Shown here: piece by piece, positions 33,230-43,869 of the stretch | How the letters are laid out: each line of letters starts with the position of its first letter | Position numbering within the stretch: the first letter of the stretch is position 1 | Assembly: GCF_019578655.1 (NCBI RefSeq) | Contig: NC_063261.1 | Span: 4,844,446-4,908,445 of the forward strand | Reading direction: 5' to 3' | From: Ricinus communis | Lineage: Eukaryota > Streptophyta > Magnoliopsida > Malpighiales > Euphorbiaceae | DNA length: 64,000 bases | Notes under the pieces: model-generated | The model's database searches: none | What the model was told of the DNA's origin: nothing | What the model saw: only the letters and a program-made list of their open reading frames with translations | Translations under genes and position numbers: made by a program

Positions 33230-34470
33230 ATGTCTCAGAAAAGCGCCAAAAGCCTACAAACTCTTCTTAAAACCCTAATCGGTAATGATTGGATCAAACT
33301 TAGGAAATTCCATCTTTCATCTTTCAAGGCCATGCAAGATATCAAACTTGATTATGGGTTCTTCCACTCTACTGTCAACTTTAGATGCCCAAGGGACCAT
33401 ATCTTTAGATTTAATGGATAAGAATTATGCCCCATGATTAAAGAATTTTCTACTATTCTTGGTGTTCCCATGGATTCCATATATCCTATTTCCCTGCCAA
33501 AACTTAATGAGCCTTTTCTTGGCAAACTAGTGGATTTATTCGACATATGCCCCTAGCTGAGGTACTTTCCCATTCTTTTGGCGAGCACATTACTCTTACT
33601 TCATTAATCTCTAACTGCAAGAAGAAGGAGAAGGGCACCCCATCTTGGATCCGAATGCTGCACTTTTGTCTTTATGCCCAATTTCTGCTGACTTCTCCTA
33701 AAAAAGAGGGAGATATTAGAATTGCTAGCATTATTGACAAGGTGGAGAATGGAGCAGATCCAATTTCAGTCATCTTGGCCGAAACCATCATTGGGTTAGA
33801 TATGTACAAAACCCATCAACGGTTTGGTGGTAGCCTCGTTCTCTTACAGGTAGACATCCAAATCTTTTTTATCTTATTTTCTTTTGCCTTAACTTTTGCA
33901 TAAGTTGCCCTTTCGAGTTTTCAACTTAGTAGGCTTTTGTCTTAACTTTTGCCTAACCTGCCCTTTAGGGTTTTAGATTTAGCAGCCTTTATTTTTGCCT
34001 AAGTCGCCCTTTTGGGTTTTCAGCTTAGCTTATTTTTCCTTTCTTTTTTATTTATTTCTTTTTCTATTTTTCTTATCTTATGTCTTTTTGAAAATTTGGC
34101 TACGGGAGAAGATTCAAATATTGACCACCCCGAGGGATATCGATAAGTACGAGTCAAAGCACGTGTAGACCCATTATGTTGTTACCCCACGAGGTCATGA
34201 TGGCTGCATTTCCTAGATGAAGGGCATTCCTTATACGCTTATTCGCTGGACCTGCCCTTGGTGCAGAATCAAGCGTGTCACACTCATGGTATATGGTGAT
34301 TGCATACGCTTACCTGGACTACGAGCATCCACTATCTATACTCCTTCAAGACTTTGCCCCGTTGAGCTATAGAGCGAAATCTTAACTTCGAGGGTAATCT
34401 GACCACCGATGACAATTTAAAGGCTTGGGTTTAGCTTTAGATTTCTACTTCTCTTAGCTTTGCCCGATTC
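33230..34470 (+). pseudogene. antisense ORF (aORF) of the Tat element, plant-mobile-domain-like
   Basis: Runs opposite to pol. Exon 1 starts ATG 33,230 (MSQKSAKSLQTLLKTLIGND) and includes FRCPRDHIFRFNG, ELCPMIKEFSTILGVPMDS, then after a frame change WIRMLHFCLYAQFLL and ILAETIIGLD. It ends TTACAG|GTAGAC at 33,849. Exon 2 resumes at 34,094 with IWLREKIQIL, then RWTCPWCR and GLRASTIYTPSRL. Stops at 33,419 and 33,554, a frameshift near 33,545 and loss of the AG acceptor make it a pseudogene. The layout matches antisense extra ORFs known in Tat elements and resembles plant mobile domain proteins. The protein's function is not established. Confidence 0.65.
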
Positions 34471-34879
34471 AAGAAGACTTGAGAACTAGCTTCTCTATCT
34501 AAGGATGCAGATGTAGATGCAAAAAAGATGAAAAAATAGAAATTGTGCTTCTTTTTAGATCTCATTTATTTTACTTAGACGTTTAGCTTTATTTTTCTTT
34601 TAGTTAACGTGTAAGATGGTAAACAGACATACACATGCTTGATAAAAATTCTAAACAATTTCATTCATTTTAGTAAAAGCCCATATAGGTATATTTTGAT
34701 TTCTCATGATATCACTCCCGTTATCAGCTAGTCTTTTTAGATTTTCTAGCTGATTATTTTCTCTCTTTTGCCCTGACTTTTGCCTGACCAGCCTTTTCAG
34801 GTTTTTTGATTAGTAGGCTATATTTTCTATTATTTACTTTTTTATTATTATTATACATTCTTTTCATTTTTCTTCATTC
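34471..34879. other. non-coding gap between antisense ORF and pol end
   Basis: T-rich on the plus strand. Short words such as TTGCCTGACC recur from the aORF intron. No coding domain was found. Confidence 0.5.
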
Positions 34880-36480
34880 TAGATGTAGTATAACTTTAGC
34901 CTGTCACGATTGATAGGTTGAGTAAATTCATTTCCGTCCAGGTCGGAGATCTTGACTGCTCCTTTGGAGAATAGCTTGGTTACTACATATGGCCCTTCCT
35001 AATCTAGTCTAGACTTCCCTCTAGCATCAGAGTCGGTTGCTTTAACTTCTTTTAACCCCCAATCCCCCTCTTTTAGTGGCCTATCTTTGACCCTTTTATT
35101 GAATACTTGGGCAACTCTTTTTTGATACAGCTCCATGTGGTACATGGTTCTCATTCTTTTCTCATCGATTAAGGTCAGCTGCTCAGGTCTACCTCGAGCC
35201 TATTTCATCTCCAGTATCTGGGCCTCCACCATGGTTCTCAATAATTGTAGCTCCACTTCTACAAGCAATACTGGTTCCATCTCTTAAACTAATGAATAAG
35301 GTGTTGCCCCTGTCGAAGTACGGATTGTCATTCTATAACCCCAAAGAGCATACAGGAGCCGCTCGGCCTAGTTCTTTGTAAGTCTGCATAGTTTTGGCCA
35401 GTATCTTCTTTACATTTTTATTGGCCGCCTCTACTGCACCATTGGCTTGTGGCTTGTAGGTCGAAGACTTATGATGCCTAGTCTTGTACTTCACCATCAA
35501 GGTCTTGAATTCATTTGGAATTGCACCCCATTATCTAAAACCACATGATGAGGAACTCCGAAATGGAAAATCAGGTTTCTTTTAACAAACTTAGCCATTT
35601 GTTTGGTGCCAATACGTGTGAAAGTTTTGGCCTCAATCCATTTTGAGAAGTAATCAATGGCGACCACTATGTACGGGTGCCCATTATTGGACGCGGGCCT
35701 TATCTTTCCAATTATGTCTGTTCCCCAAGCTGAGAACGGACATGGAGAGGACATAACGTGCAATTCAGAGGGCGATATGTGGATCTGGTTAGCGTGGATC
35801 TGGCATTGATGACACTTTCTAGCAAACTGAATGCAATCGCTTTCCATGGTGAGCTAGAAAAAGCCTTGCCTCAAGATTTTCTTGGCTAAGGGCTGCTCAT
35901 ATAAGCCCCACATATCCCGGCATGGACTTCCTCCATTACCTTCTATACTTCTTACTCATTAGCACACGTGATGAGGAACTCCGCAATGGAACATTAGGTT
36001 TCTCTTAACAAACTTAGCCATATGTTTGGTGCCAATACGTGTGAAAGTTTTGGCCTCAATCCATTTTGAGAAGTAATCAATGGCGACCACTATGTACGGG
36101 TGCCCATTATTGGACGCGGGCCTTATCTCTCCAATTATGTCTGTTCCCTAAGCTGAGAACGGACATGGAGAGGACATAGCGTGCAAATAAGAGGGCGATA
36201 GGTGGATCTGGTTAGCGTGGATCTGGCATTGATGACACTTTCTAGCAAACTGAATGCAATCGCTTTCCATGGTGAGCTAGAAAAAGCCTTGCCTCAAGAT
36301 TTTCTTGGCTAAGGGCTGCTCATATAAGCCCCACATATCCCGGCATGGACTTCCTCCATTACCGTCTATGTTTCTTACTCATTAGCACATCTTAAGTGTA
36401 CTCCATTCGAACCCATTTTATAAAGCATGCCTTAAGGGCTGAGGAAGTGTAGGGCCAGTTTGCGAAGGGTTGCCTTGTCT
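34880..36480 (-). pseudogene. Tat-type integrase, with a tandem duplication
   Basis: C-terminal part at 35,000-34,880 reads EGPYVVTKLFSKGA and GNEFTQPINRDRLKLYY. The clearest core frame (35,847-35,497) has CHQCQIH, WGTDIIGKI, YIVVAIDYFSKWIEA and FGVPHHVVLDNG. A stretch of about 423 bp around the core is present twice (35,547-35,969 and 35,970-36,389), so the zinc-binding/core part is repeated. Many stops are present. Confidence 0.85.
35547..36389. repeat. 423-bp tandem duplication inside integrase
   Basis: Both copies run from GATGAGGAACTCCG to CTTACTCATTAGCACA with a few differences, so the event is older than the 85-bp duplication at 26.8 kb. Confidence 0.92.
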
Positions 36481-36794
36481 TTTCCTACGGCCTATTCTGG
36501 ATACACCCCCTCTTCTAGGTATCTCTAGATATTAAAGTACCACGACCTGCCATTATCGATGGTGCTCTTAACCCATTCTTTCCCCTTCTTGTAGCATGGC
36601 TCGTATGATTGCGTGATGATGAGTGGCTTGAATTTAGACTTCCTCGAGTTTTCCCAAACTAATGCCAACCTTGCTAAGGCATTTGCCATATAATTTTAAT
36701 CTCTCCCAATATGCACGAACCTGCATCTCTTGAAACATTTGGCCTTTTCCTTCACATGTTCATGGTATGGCCTCAGTTTTTCCTCTTTCAAGTA

Positions 36795-37019
36795 CTAGTT
36801 GCTAGTGACCTGTGATACTATGACCTCGCGAATCCCCATGGTGAGCAAGGTTTTCAGACCCAATGCACATGCTTCATACTCTGCTATGTTGTTCGTTACC
36901 CAAAAGTTCAATTTCTTGGCCACCAAAATCACTTCACCTATCAGAGTTGTCATTACTATCCTGATTCCTACCCCTTTTCGGTTAACAGCCCCATCGAAAT
37001 ACAATCTCCAATCGACCAC
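36795..37019 (-). pseudogene. additional (archaeal-type) RNase H of the Tat element
   Basis: Frame reads WRLYFDGAVNRKGVGI, then NNIAEYEACALGLKTLL. This is the DG...E arrangement of the extra RNase H that Tat-lineage elements carry after the normal one. Only the first part is open. Confidence 0.85.
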
Positions 37020-38480
37020 TGAAATTGTTGCTAATCCTTCATCCGGGAATTCGAAGTCACAAGGCTCATCCTTTTCGCTTGGGTTTTATGCCAAAAACTC
37101 TACCATCACTCAGCCTTTCACCGCCTTCTTAGTGAGGTATTATATGTCGAACTCTGTTAGCATGATCATCCATTTTCCCAATTTCCCAACTAGAGACGGC
37201 GTCCTTTGCAAATATCTTATAGGATCATGCCTTGATACCACTTGAACATGAAAGGATTGGAAGTAGTGTCGTAACTTCTTCGCCGACCATACCACTGCTA
37301 AACACGCCTTTTCCACCTCATTATACTTACTCTCGTAGGGGAGTAGCTTCTGACTTATATAGTACACGACATGTTCGACCCCTTCCTGGCTTCTCCTTCT
37401 ATTTCTATGTATAGGATGAGGCTTCTCCTAAGCTGTGGCAGTCATAAGACAAGTGGAGTCATTAGATATTCCTTGATCCTCTTAAAAGCCATGTGGCACT
37501 TTTCATCCCAAACCTCCTTTTGACCTTTCTTCAAGAATTTATAGATGGGCTAGCAGATCAATGTGAGTTTGGCAATGAAGCGGTCGATGTACTAGACCCC
37601 TCTTAGAAAACCGTGGACTTCCTTTTCTGTCTTTGGCACTGGCATTTCTCAGATAGCATTCACGTTATCATGATCCACCTTAATGCCTCTTTCACTTACT
37701 AGGAACCCCAACAGCTTTCACGAGGTTATGCCAAATATAGATTTCTTAGGGTTCAACCGAAGGTTATTCTATTCCACTTTCTAAGAACCGGTCCAAAGCC
37801 TCTGCATGTCCTTTACAGGTCTTTATGCATCATATCGTGGAACACAATGACAACCATCCTCTAATAAGTAACCCCAACGTTCTTAAGTTCAAACGGCATG
37901 ACCTGGTAGCAGAATACTCCCCATTCTGTGATAAAGGCTATTTTAAGCTTGTCCATTACCGACATCATTATTTGATTTTATTCGAGAACCTATCCACAAA
38001 GGAGTGCATGGCATATAAGATATTGCGTTGTCCACTAAATGTCTATATACAATAAAGGGAAGTCATCTTTGGGTGAGGCTTTATTGAGGTCTCTATAATC
38101 CATACAAACCTGAACCTTCATGTCTTTCTTAGGAACCGGAACCACATTGGCTAACCATGTCAGATACTTTACTTCCTCTAGAAAATTGGCCTCTAACTGC
38201 TTTTGGATATCATCTTTGACTAATTGAGCACTTTTTGGTCGAAGTCTACGGAGCTTTTACTTGACAGGCTTGACCTCTAGGTAAGTAGGATTCTTATGCT
38301 CGGCTATCTCTCTATCTACCCTTGGCATGTCTTTATACGACCAAGCAAAGCACTTTTGTCTTCTTATTAATGTTTTTGTTATTCTCTCTTTTTCTTCAGG
38401 AGTTCAGTTAGACCCTAATGAAATTTCTTGAAGAGAATCAACTGTGCCTAAATTTCTTGAATGACATGGTATGGAATTAA
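37020..38480 (-). pseudogene. Tat-type reverse transcriptase and its RNase H
   Basis: 37,367-37,140 is the RT-linked RNase H (YYISQKLLPYESKYNEVEKA, then SRHDPIRYL and GKWMIMLTEFDI). Further up to 38,180, scattered frames give RT pieces. Near 38,080-38,180 the minus strand encodes the segment before the first catalytic block (LTWLANVV...MDYRDLN type). Many frameshifts and stops are present, and no intact catalytic FVDD box was found. Confidence 0.75.
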
Positions 38481-38482
38481 TA

Positions 38483-38749
38483 TCAAATATGCATGCGATG
38501 ATCATCAAAATGCAAATCACCATTAGACAAAACACCACACAAGTAAGCAGAATTGAGATGTATTTCATTAAATTTAGCGACTAACTCGCCTGCATTGTCA
38601 AAAAGATTAGGGACAAACACGTCCTCATAAAATACATCATAAATAAAGTTCTCAATAAAAGCGGCCACATCAGCCATTTCTTCATCAGCTGGCATTGACT
38701 CTTTCTTCTTCGACTTCCCTTCTGTAATGGTCAATATCTTGGCTTCCAT
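38483..38749 (-). pseudogene. Tat polyprotein segment between protease and RT
   Basis: 88-residue open segment with an acidic stretch and the words LFDNAGELVAKFNEI and HFDDHRMHI. It sits where Tat elements have the protease-RT linker. No catalytic function was recognised. Confidence 0.6.
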
Positions 38750-39192
38750 GGCGAGCTTCTTCTCTCGAACCTGCTCGATCCTCTCAACGCTTGAAGATCA
38801 AAATTCTTTTGTGAAGATTTCAAACCCTGGGCGAGACTTCCCTTTTCCATTAATCCAAGGCTCTAACTTACCATCATACAGGGAGAAGGCTCCTTCCTTC
38901 ACGAACTGTATGAATCTCCCTATAGGTGACCTCCCTTTCCTATCCTCTTAGTTGGTGGGACCTTATCTTTCATCCCAATAGGGTTAGAGTTACCCTCGAT
39001 CCCCAGGTCGTCCTATGAGCTAACTCCGCCTCGGCCTCTACCTAGGTCGAACCTAGGGGTATGCCCCATTTTCTTTATCATTCTCATGGCCGGAGTGTCT
39101 CTAGCTCAGACTTAGGGCAATAGTATCTCGGTAATGGCCTTCTTGGGCTCATCTTTCTCGTCCTTTCTCTCTTCTGGCTCTAGCATAGCCAT

Positions 39193-39819
39193 TTAAAACC
39201 TAGTCAGGACCCGTTCTTCGATGGTGTTGATTACCCATATCCCTACTTCGATAGCCTTGTTTGCTGCCACCTTTCCTTCATGCAAGATTTTAACCATTTT
39301 GTGTAGGGTAGATAGGATGTCGCCCAAAGCATGGAACCAAGGCCTACCAAAGCGAATTGCGAAGGAGACCAATATATCCAAGACCACAAAATCAGTGACT
39401 AATTCGATGGGCCCTACTTTAACCAAAGCTTTGAAGGTCCTACAAGCTTGCCTTTTTGATTCATTATAGGCTCGGATGATAGTATAGGTGGGCTCTAGAT
39501 CGGTCTTTTCCAGCCCGTATTTACCCAGAAACCTCAAGAGGTATATATTGATCCCTGATCCGTCATCAACCATCATACACAGGCTCCTTATCCCTTTAAC
39601 TATGGCCTCTATATGGTTATGTTCCCTTCTCTCAGGTGGCAACTCCTCATCCGTAAAGCTTATCACTTCAGTAGTCTACCGTAGAATCGAGACCAACTCT
39701 TCGGGGGTTGCTTCCACTAACACCACTATTTGATCCAAAGTCTTAGTCAATGTCTTTCTGTGCTTAGGGGACGCCTCTAACAACTACTAGACCGAGATGT
39801 TGGCTTAGGTCTTCTTGAG
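39193..39819 (-). pseudogene. Tat-type aspartic protease
   Basis: Open from 39,666 to 39,193. It has VDDGSGINIYLLRFL, where retroelement protease has the D-S/T-G active site; here it is D-G-S-G, common in this family. PTYTIIRAYNES and FGRPWFHALG follow. The N-terminal part to 39,819 continues with stops. The solo LTR at 39,820 splits this region from the gag side, and the reading frame continues across the site when the LTR is ignored. Confidence 0.8.
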
Positions 39820-41265
39820 TGATAGGCTAAATTGTGTTAGCTACAATCTAAGGCAGTGTACCTATCGATGCAGTCTAGCACTAATGACGAGTATCAAGGT
39901 CGTATTCCTCGGGAAAGTGAAAGCCTAGAGTTACTCCTTTGTTCTTTGTTATATTAACCTAAAATTAGCGATAAATAATTTTTAAACTAACTAATAGCTA
40001 CAAGCTAAGTCCTAAGGGAGAAGCAAGAGTGATTGATAAACGAAATAATCAAGACAAGAAGAAAAACCCAAAGGGAATCTAAACTAGTTGGCAATCAAAC
40101 AAAAGATAAAGGATCGGTGAGTCTAATTATGCTACCCGTGGATAAATTCTTAACCTAATTCGATTTCTCTCTCGAGATAACCGAATTCCTAAACCTAATA
40201 ACCTAAAGTTGGAATCTCTTCCTAACGATTGATTCTTAAATTAGCATTAAGCTTTAATCCGCCTCTATTAAGCTTTGTTAATTCTTAATCCGGCTAGTTA
40301 ATTATCCTTATCTCTAAGCGATTATTAACCAGTTCTTGCTATTCAAAATTCCAATTGCCAAATGGACTTCTCAATCACACAAAGCAATCTAACCACACAA
40401 TTCACAACGTCTCATGAATAATGCATTATCTTATTAATACTGAAAGCAAGAAGAATACAAAAATAATCCAAACAATCCAACAATATAATACTAAGCCAAC
40501 ATAGTAAAGAAATCCCAATGGATTTAATCCATCTAGCTAATCATGTTCATTATCAAAATACACAAGAATTCAACTACAACAATGAGTAAAGGTAGAGAAA
40601 ACCCGATTACACCCTTGGATGAGAGTAAATAGCCCTCTTGCTCAATCTTGAATCGATCCTTGTTCCTCTTACTCGATTTGAAAACCAATCGACGAACCTT
40701 GCCCAATCTTCAATCTTCGAAGGGAATCCGATTGAAACCTTGATCTAAGTCTCCTTTTCTCTTGGTTTCAGCTTAGAAAACCCTTAGAGAAAGAAAAATT
40801 AGGGTTTGGGACGTTCTAACCCTAGCCTCCTCCTCCCTTTCCTCTCTTTGTTCTTTTAATTAATACCCCTGTCGCCTCCAACACGGCCATGTTCCTGGCC
40901 GTGTTGGGGACACGGTCTGATGTTCTTGGCCGTGTCACTCTCTATGGTCGTGCTCGCTAAGAACTTATTTTTCTTTTATGTTTGTTGACACCCAACACGG
41001 TAGTGTTGGTGCCCGTGTTGGGAACACGGCCAGTGTTGAAACCAACACGGCCCTGTTCAGCTTCCTCATGATCGTACTTAGCTCGTTTTGGCAGCTTTGA
41101 CGTCCAATTATGCTCCAATTCTTTCCTTTATCATCCTTTGACCTCTTTTGGACCTAATGCAAACAAACATACGTATAGGGTGAGTGTTGAGACCAATTCA
41201 CATCCAAATGTCCATAAAATCAATCTTAAAAACCCCATTTAGATGTGTGTATTTTACGCACATCA
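39820..41265 (-). mobile_element. solo Athila-type LTR (copy 3) inside the Tat element
   Basis: 1,446 bp, related to the LTRs at 24,545 and 31,649 but more diverged. Perfect 5-bp duplications TTGAG flank it (39,815-39,819 and 41,266-41,270). No internal region remains. A palindrome array with several changed sites is at 40,878-41,062. It is younger than the Tat element it interrupts. Confidence 0.95.
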
Positions 41266-41270
41266 TTGAG

Positions 41271-43070
41271 CTACCTCAGCGAGGCGTCTTCACTCGATTT
41301 GTGTTCACTCTTCTCTTCATCTTTCTCTTTCTCTATTTTCTTTTCTTTCTTATTAGTGACTGACTGCTTGCCCATGTCATTATACACCCGTCCTCGTCAG
41401 GTGATACCCTCAACTACCTTGCTCACTAGCTCCTGAATTGTCTTGCCGAATTCCCTCAAGATGTCTAGGGGTCCTACTCTCCCCCAATTGATTTTCTTCT
41501 CTCTACTCGCTTCCCTAGACATCGAGACTTACAGTCATGGAGGACTGGGTCCCGAAGCTGTCCCACAGGTGAATGATGGTGACTCATTTATCATCACTTT
41601 TATATTTATACTTCTCTTTTTCCCACTCTTTAATTTTCTCTCTCTCTCTCTCTCTTCCCAATCTCTCTTCCTTCTGTTTGGGTTTTTGATAATACCTCGG
41701 CTATTGCAAACACGCATTCTTCCAAGAGTGGGTTGGCTCGCCTTCCTGTTTCTGGGTCCATTATCTTTCCTTCATATATCAACCTCTAAATCTCATAACG
41801 GAGGCTCTTTCAGCTATTTGTCTTGTGGCCATTAATCTGGTGGTATTGGTAATAAGGCCCCGCATCTTCCCCCAACTGAACAATCCTTAGCCGAATAATC
41901 AGCGGCCTCAGCAGCCTGTGCTCTTGTAACTTTACCATGACCTGCGATAAGGGCACCTGGAACTTGGAAAATCTATGGGGTTGTGTCAGGGCATTGTATT
42001 GAACTGCGGACACACTCACCTCCTTAGAACTCGAGACATTCCCAATGCTCCATCTGTAGGCGCTCTTTTTTAATTCGGCCTCCTCTACATTGGACGCACA
42101 TTCTCGCAAGTCCTCAAAGCTCTTGATTAAATATATGGCTAGTCTCTCATAAATGTGAGGCAGCAAGCCCTTAATTACAAACTAAACCTAGTCCCTTTCA
42201 ATTGGCCGCGTTATCATCTTTGCTACCTTGGCCTTAAACCGAAGAATGAAGTCCGAAGTTGTCTCGTTGTGCTGTTGCCGAGTTGATTCTAAGTCTCGAA
42301 TACTAACTTCCACCTCTGTATTATACTCGTACTGCCTAACAAACCTCTAAGCTATGTCCTTTCAATCATCTTTCACCTTTTGTTCCAGCTGCGAGTAGCA
42401 TCTCACAGTAGAGCCTGTCAGATACAGCCCGGAATACTTTACTATTTGCTGCTTAGTCAGATTAGCGCATGTCAACATCCCACTCTATAAGAGTTCAAGA
42501 AAGCATGCAGATCTTCGTTCCCTTCAAACTTTTGCAGGTTTGGAAAATTCACGTTTCCTTTAGAAGTTAACGCCATCGAGTCATCGATGTCCTCTATCGT
42601 CTCCAAACCCTTCAACTTTAGCATTTTCTGCATCCTTTCCAACTGTCTTGCCATCTCGATAAACTTACGGTCCATAGATGCTGGAGATGGGGTCAGAGTT
42701 AAACTGCTTGGTCTTGCCGAAATCTCATTGTCGCCATCTGTAAACCCATATGAATTATTAGTAGGCGGCTTTTCCTTTTCCACCGTTGAAGTGGTGAAGT
42801 CCAAAGTGACAAGGAGTTAGTGGTGCTAGTGCACTAGCACCATTCCTAGGTTCTATTCCACTGCTCATGGCATTCCAGTGTTTAGTATGGAGAGTAACAG
42901 CTTCATCAGCTCAGTTTGCTAGTTAACAGTTTTCATGAGGTCTTGCACTTAACTCCTCATGGTTGTAACTTCCTCTTGCAGGGCTTTTACCTCATAATGT
43001 TGTTCCTCTACTTCTGCCGTCTCTCTGCGTCCTCGCCTAACCTAAGCAATGACGAAATGGTTGCATTTAC
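41271..43070 (-). pseudogene. Tat-type gag
   Basis: Starts near 43,060 with a coiled-coil-like stretch (EVKALQEEVTTMRS). It continues in 42,804-42,472 (RKFIEMARQLERMQKML, then PNLQKFEGNEDLHAFL), the core around 42,470-42,170 (GLYLTGS, ETTSDFILRFKAKVAKM) and 42,166-41,810 (LPHIYERLAI, PYYQYHQINGHKTN, the start of a zinc knuckle). Stops and frame changes separate the pieces. 41,271-41,800 is the downstream linker toward protease. Confidence 0.75.
41636..41661. repeat. (CT)n tract
   Basis: Pyrimidine dinucleotide run in the gag-protease linker. Confidence 0.9.
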
Positions 43071-43298
43071 CAACATGAGTTAGAACTTCAAAAGCATGAT
43101 GTTTAACATGCATGTTATCTTCTTCACCTATTGATTGCTAAGAACAAATGAGAAAAAGGACACATTCTTCATTAAAAACTGAACAGTTTATTGCAATAAC
43201 TTTTGCAAATTAAGAGACTTCATAGTTCTCTATTACAAAATTCAATTAAAGCCTTAAGCTAGCACATTGGCACAAAAGAGCACTGCCCATAAGGCTCC

Positions 43299-43841
43299 CT
43301 AATCAGAGTACTTCGGCACCTTTCTATCGTAGATCGAGTCCTTGGTGCTCAACTTCTTATCCAATAGAGATTGAGTGTCCTTCTTCAGATGGATGCAATC
43401 CTTTGTTGCATGACCAAAGGTGCAAGGGTACATGCAATACTCGGAGTCTCCACAGTCGCCACAGATAAATATCCTTATGCTAGGGGCAGGCCAGGTAGGC
43501 AGTAGTTCCTTGTCTCGGAGGTTACAGAGAATATTGGAGTATGACACTAGGGGCCTAGCATATTTCTTCTTCTTCTTGCTCGAAGCATTCGGTTTGGATC
43601 TTGGCTTCAAGTCTCCCTTCCATTGGGCCTTCTGTTAGGCCTTCTGCTTCCTCCTTTTGGCCTTTTCCTCTGCAGCAACTGCTGCTTCTCTTCTTTCCCT
43701 CTTCAAAGTGCTAGTTACGGCCACAAGCTCTTTCGTCACATCCGTAAAGGACCGAAACAAAGCTCTGACCTTTGAATCGGGGATGTTGACCTTGTCTTTG
43801 AGGCTAGTGAACTCTATCCAAGTCTCAAAGTCTATAGGCAT
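43299..43841 (-). pseudogene. extra ORF upstream of Tat gag with a zinc-knuckle-like motif
   Basis: 43,841-43,635 encodes MPIDFETWIEFTSLKDKV and a Lys/Arg/Glu-rich coiled-coil-like tail. 43,610-43,299 encodes CGDCGDSEYCMYPC and FGHATKDCIHLKKDTQSLLD, which looks like a gag zinc knuckle. It lies upstream of the recognisable gag core, so it is either an additional 5' ORF (as in Ogre elements) or part of a second, displaced gag. Confidence 0.55.
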
Positions 43842-43869
43842 CTCCCAACATCAAGAAGATAAGTGGTTG

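Noticed and set aside
36799..37245. 148-codon plus-strand frame
   Set aside because: It is the reverse strand of the Tat RNase H region, which has clear RNase H motifs on the minus strand.
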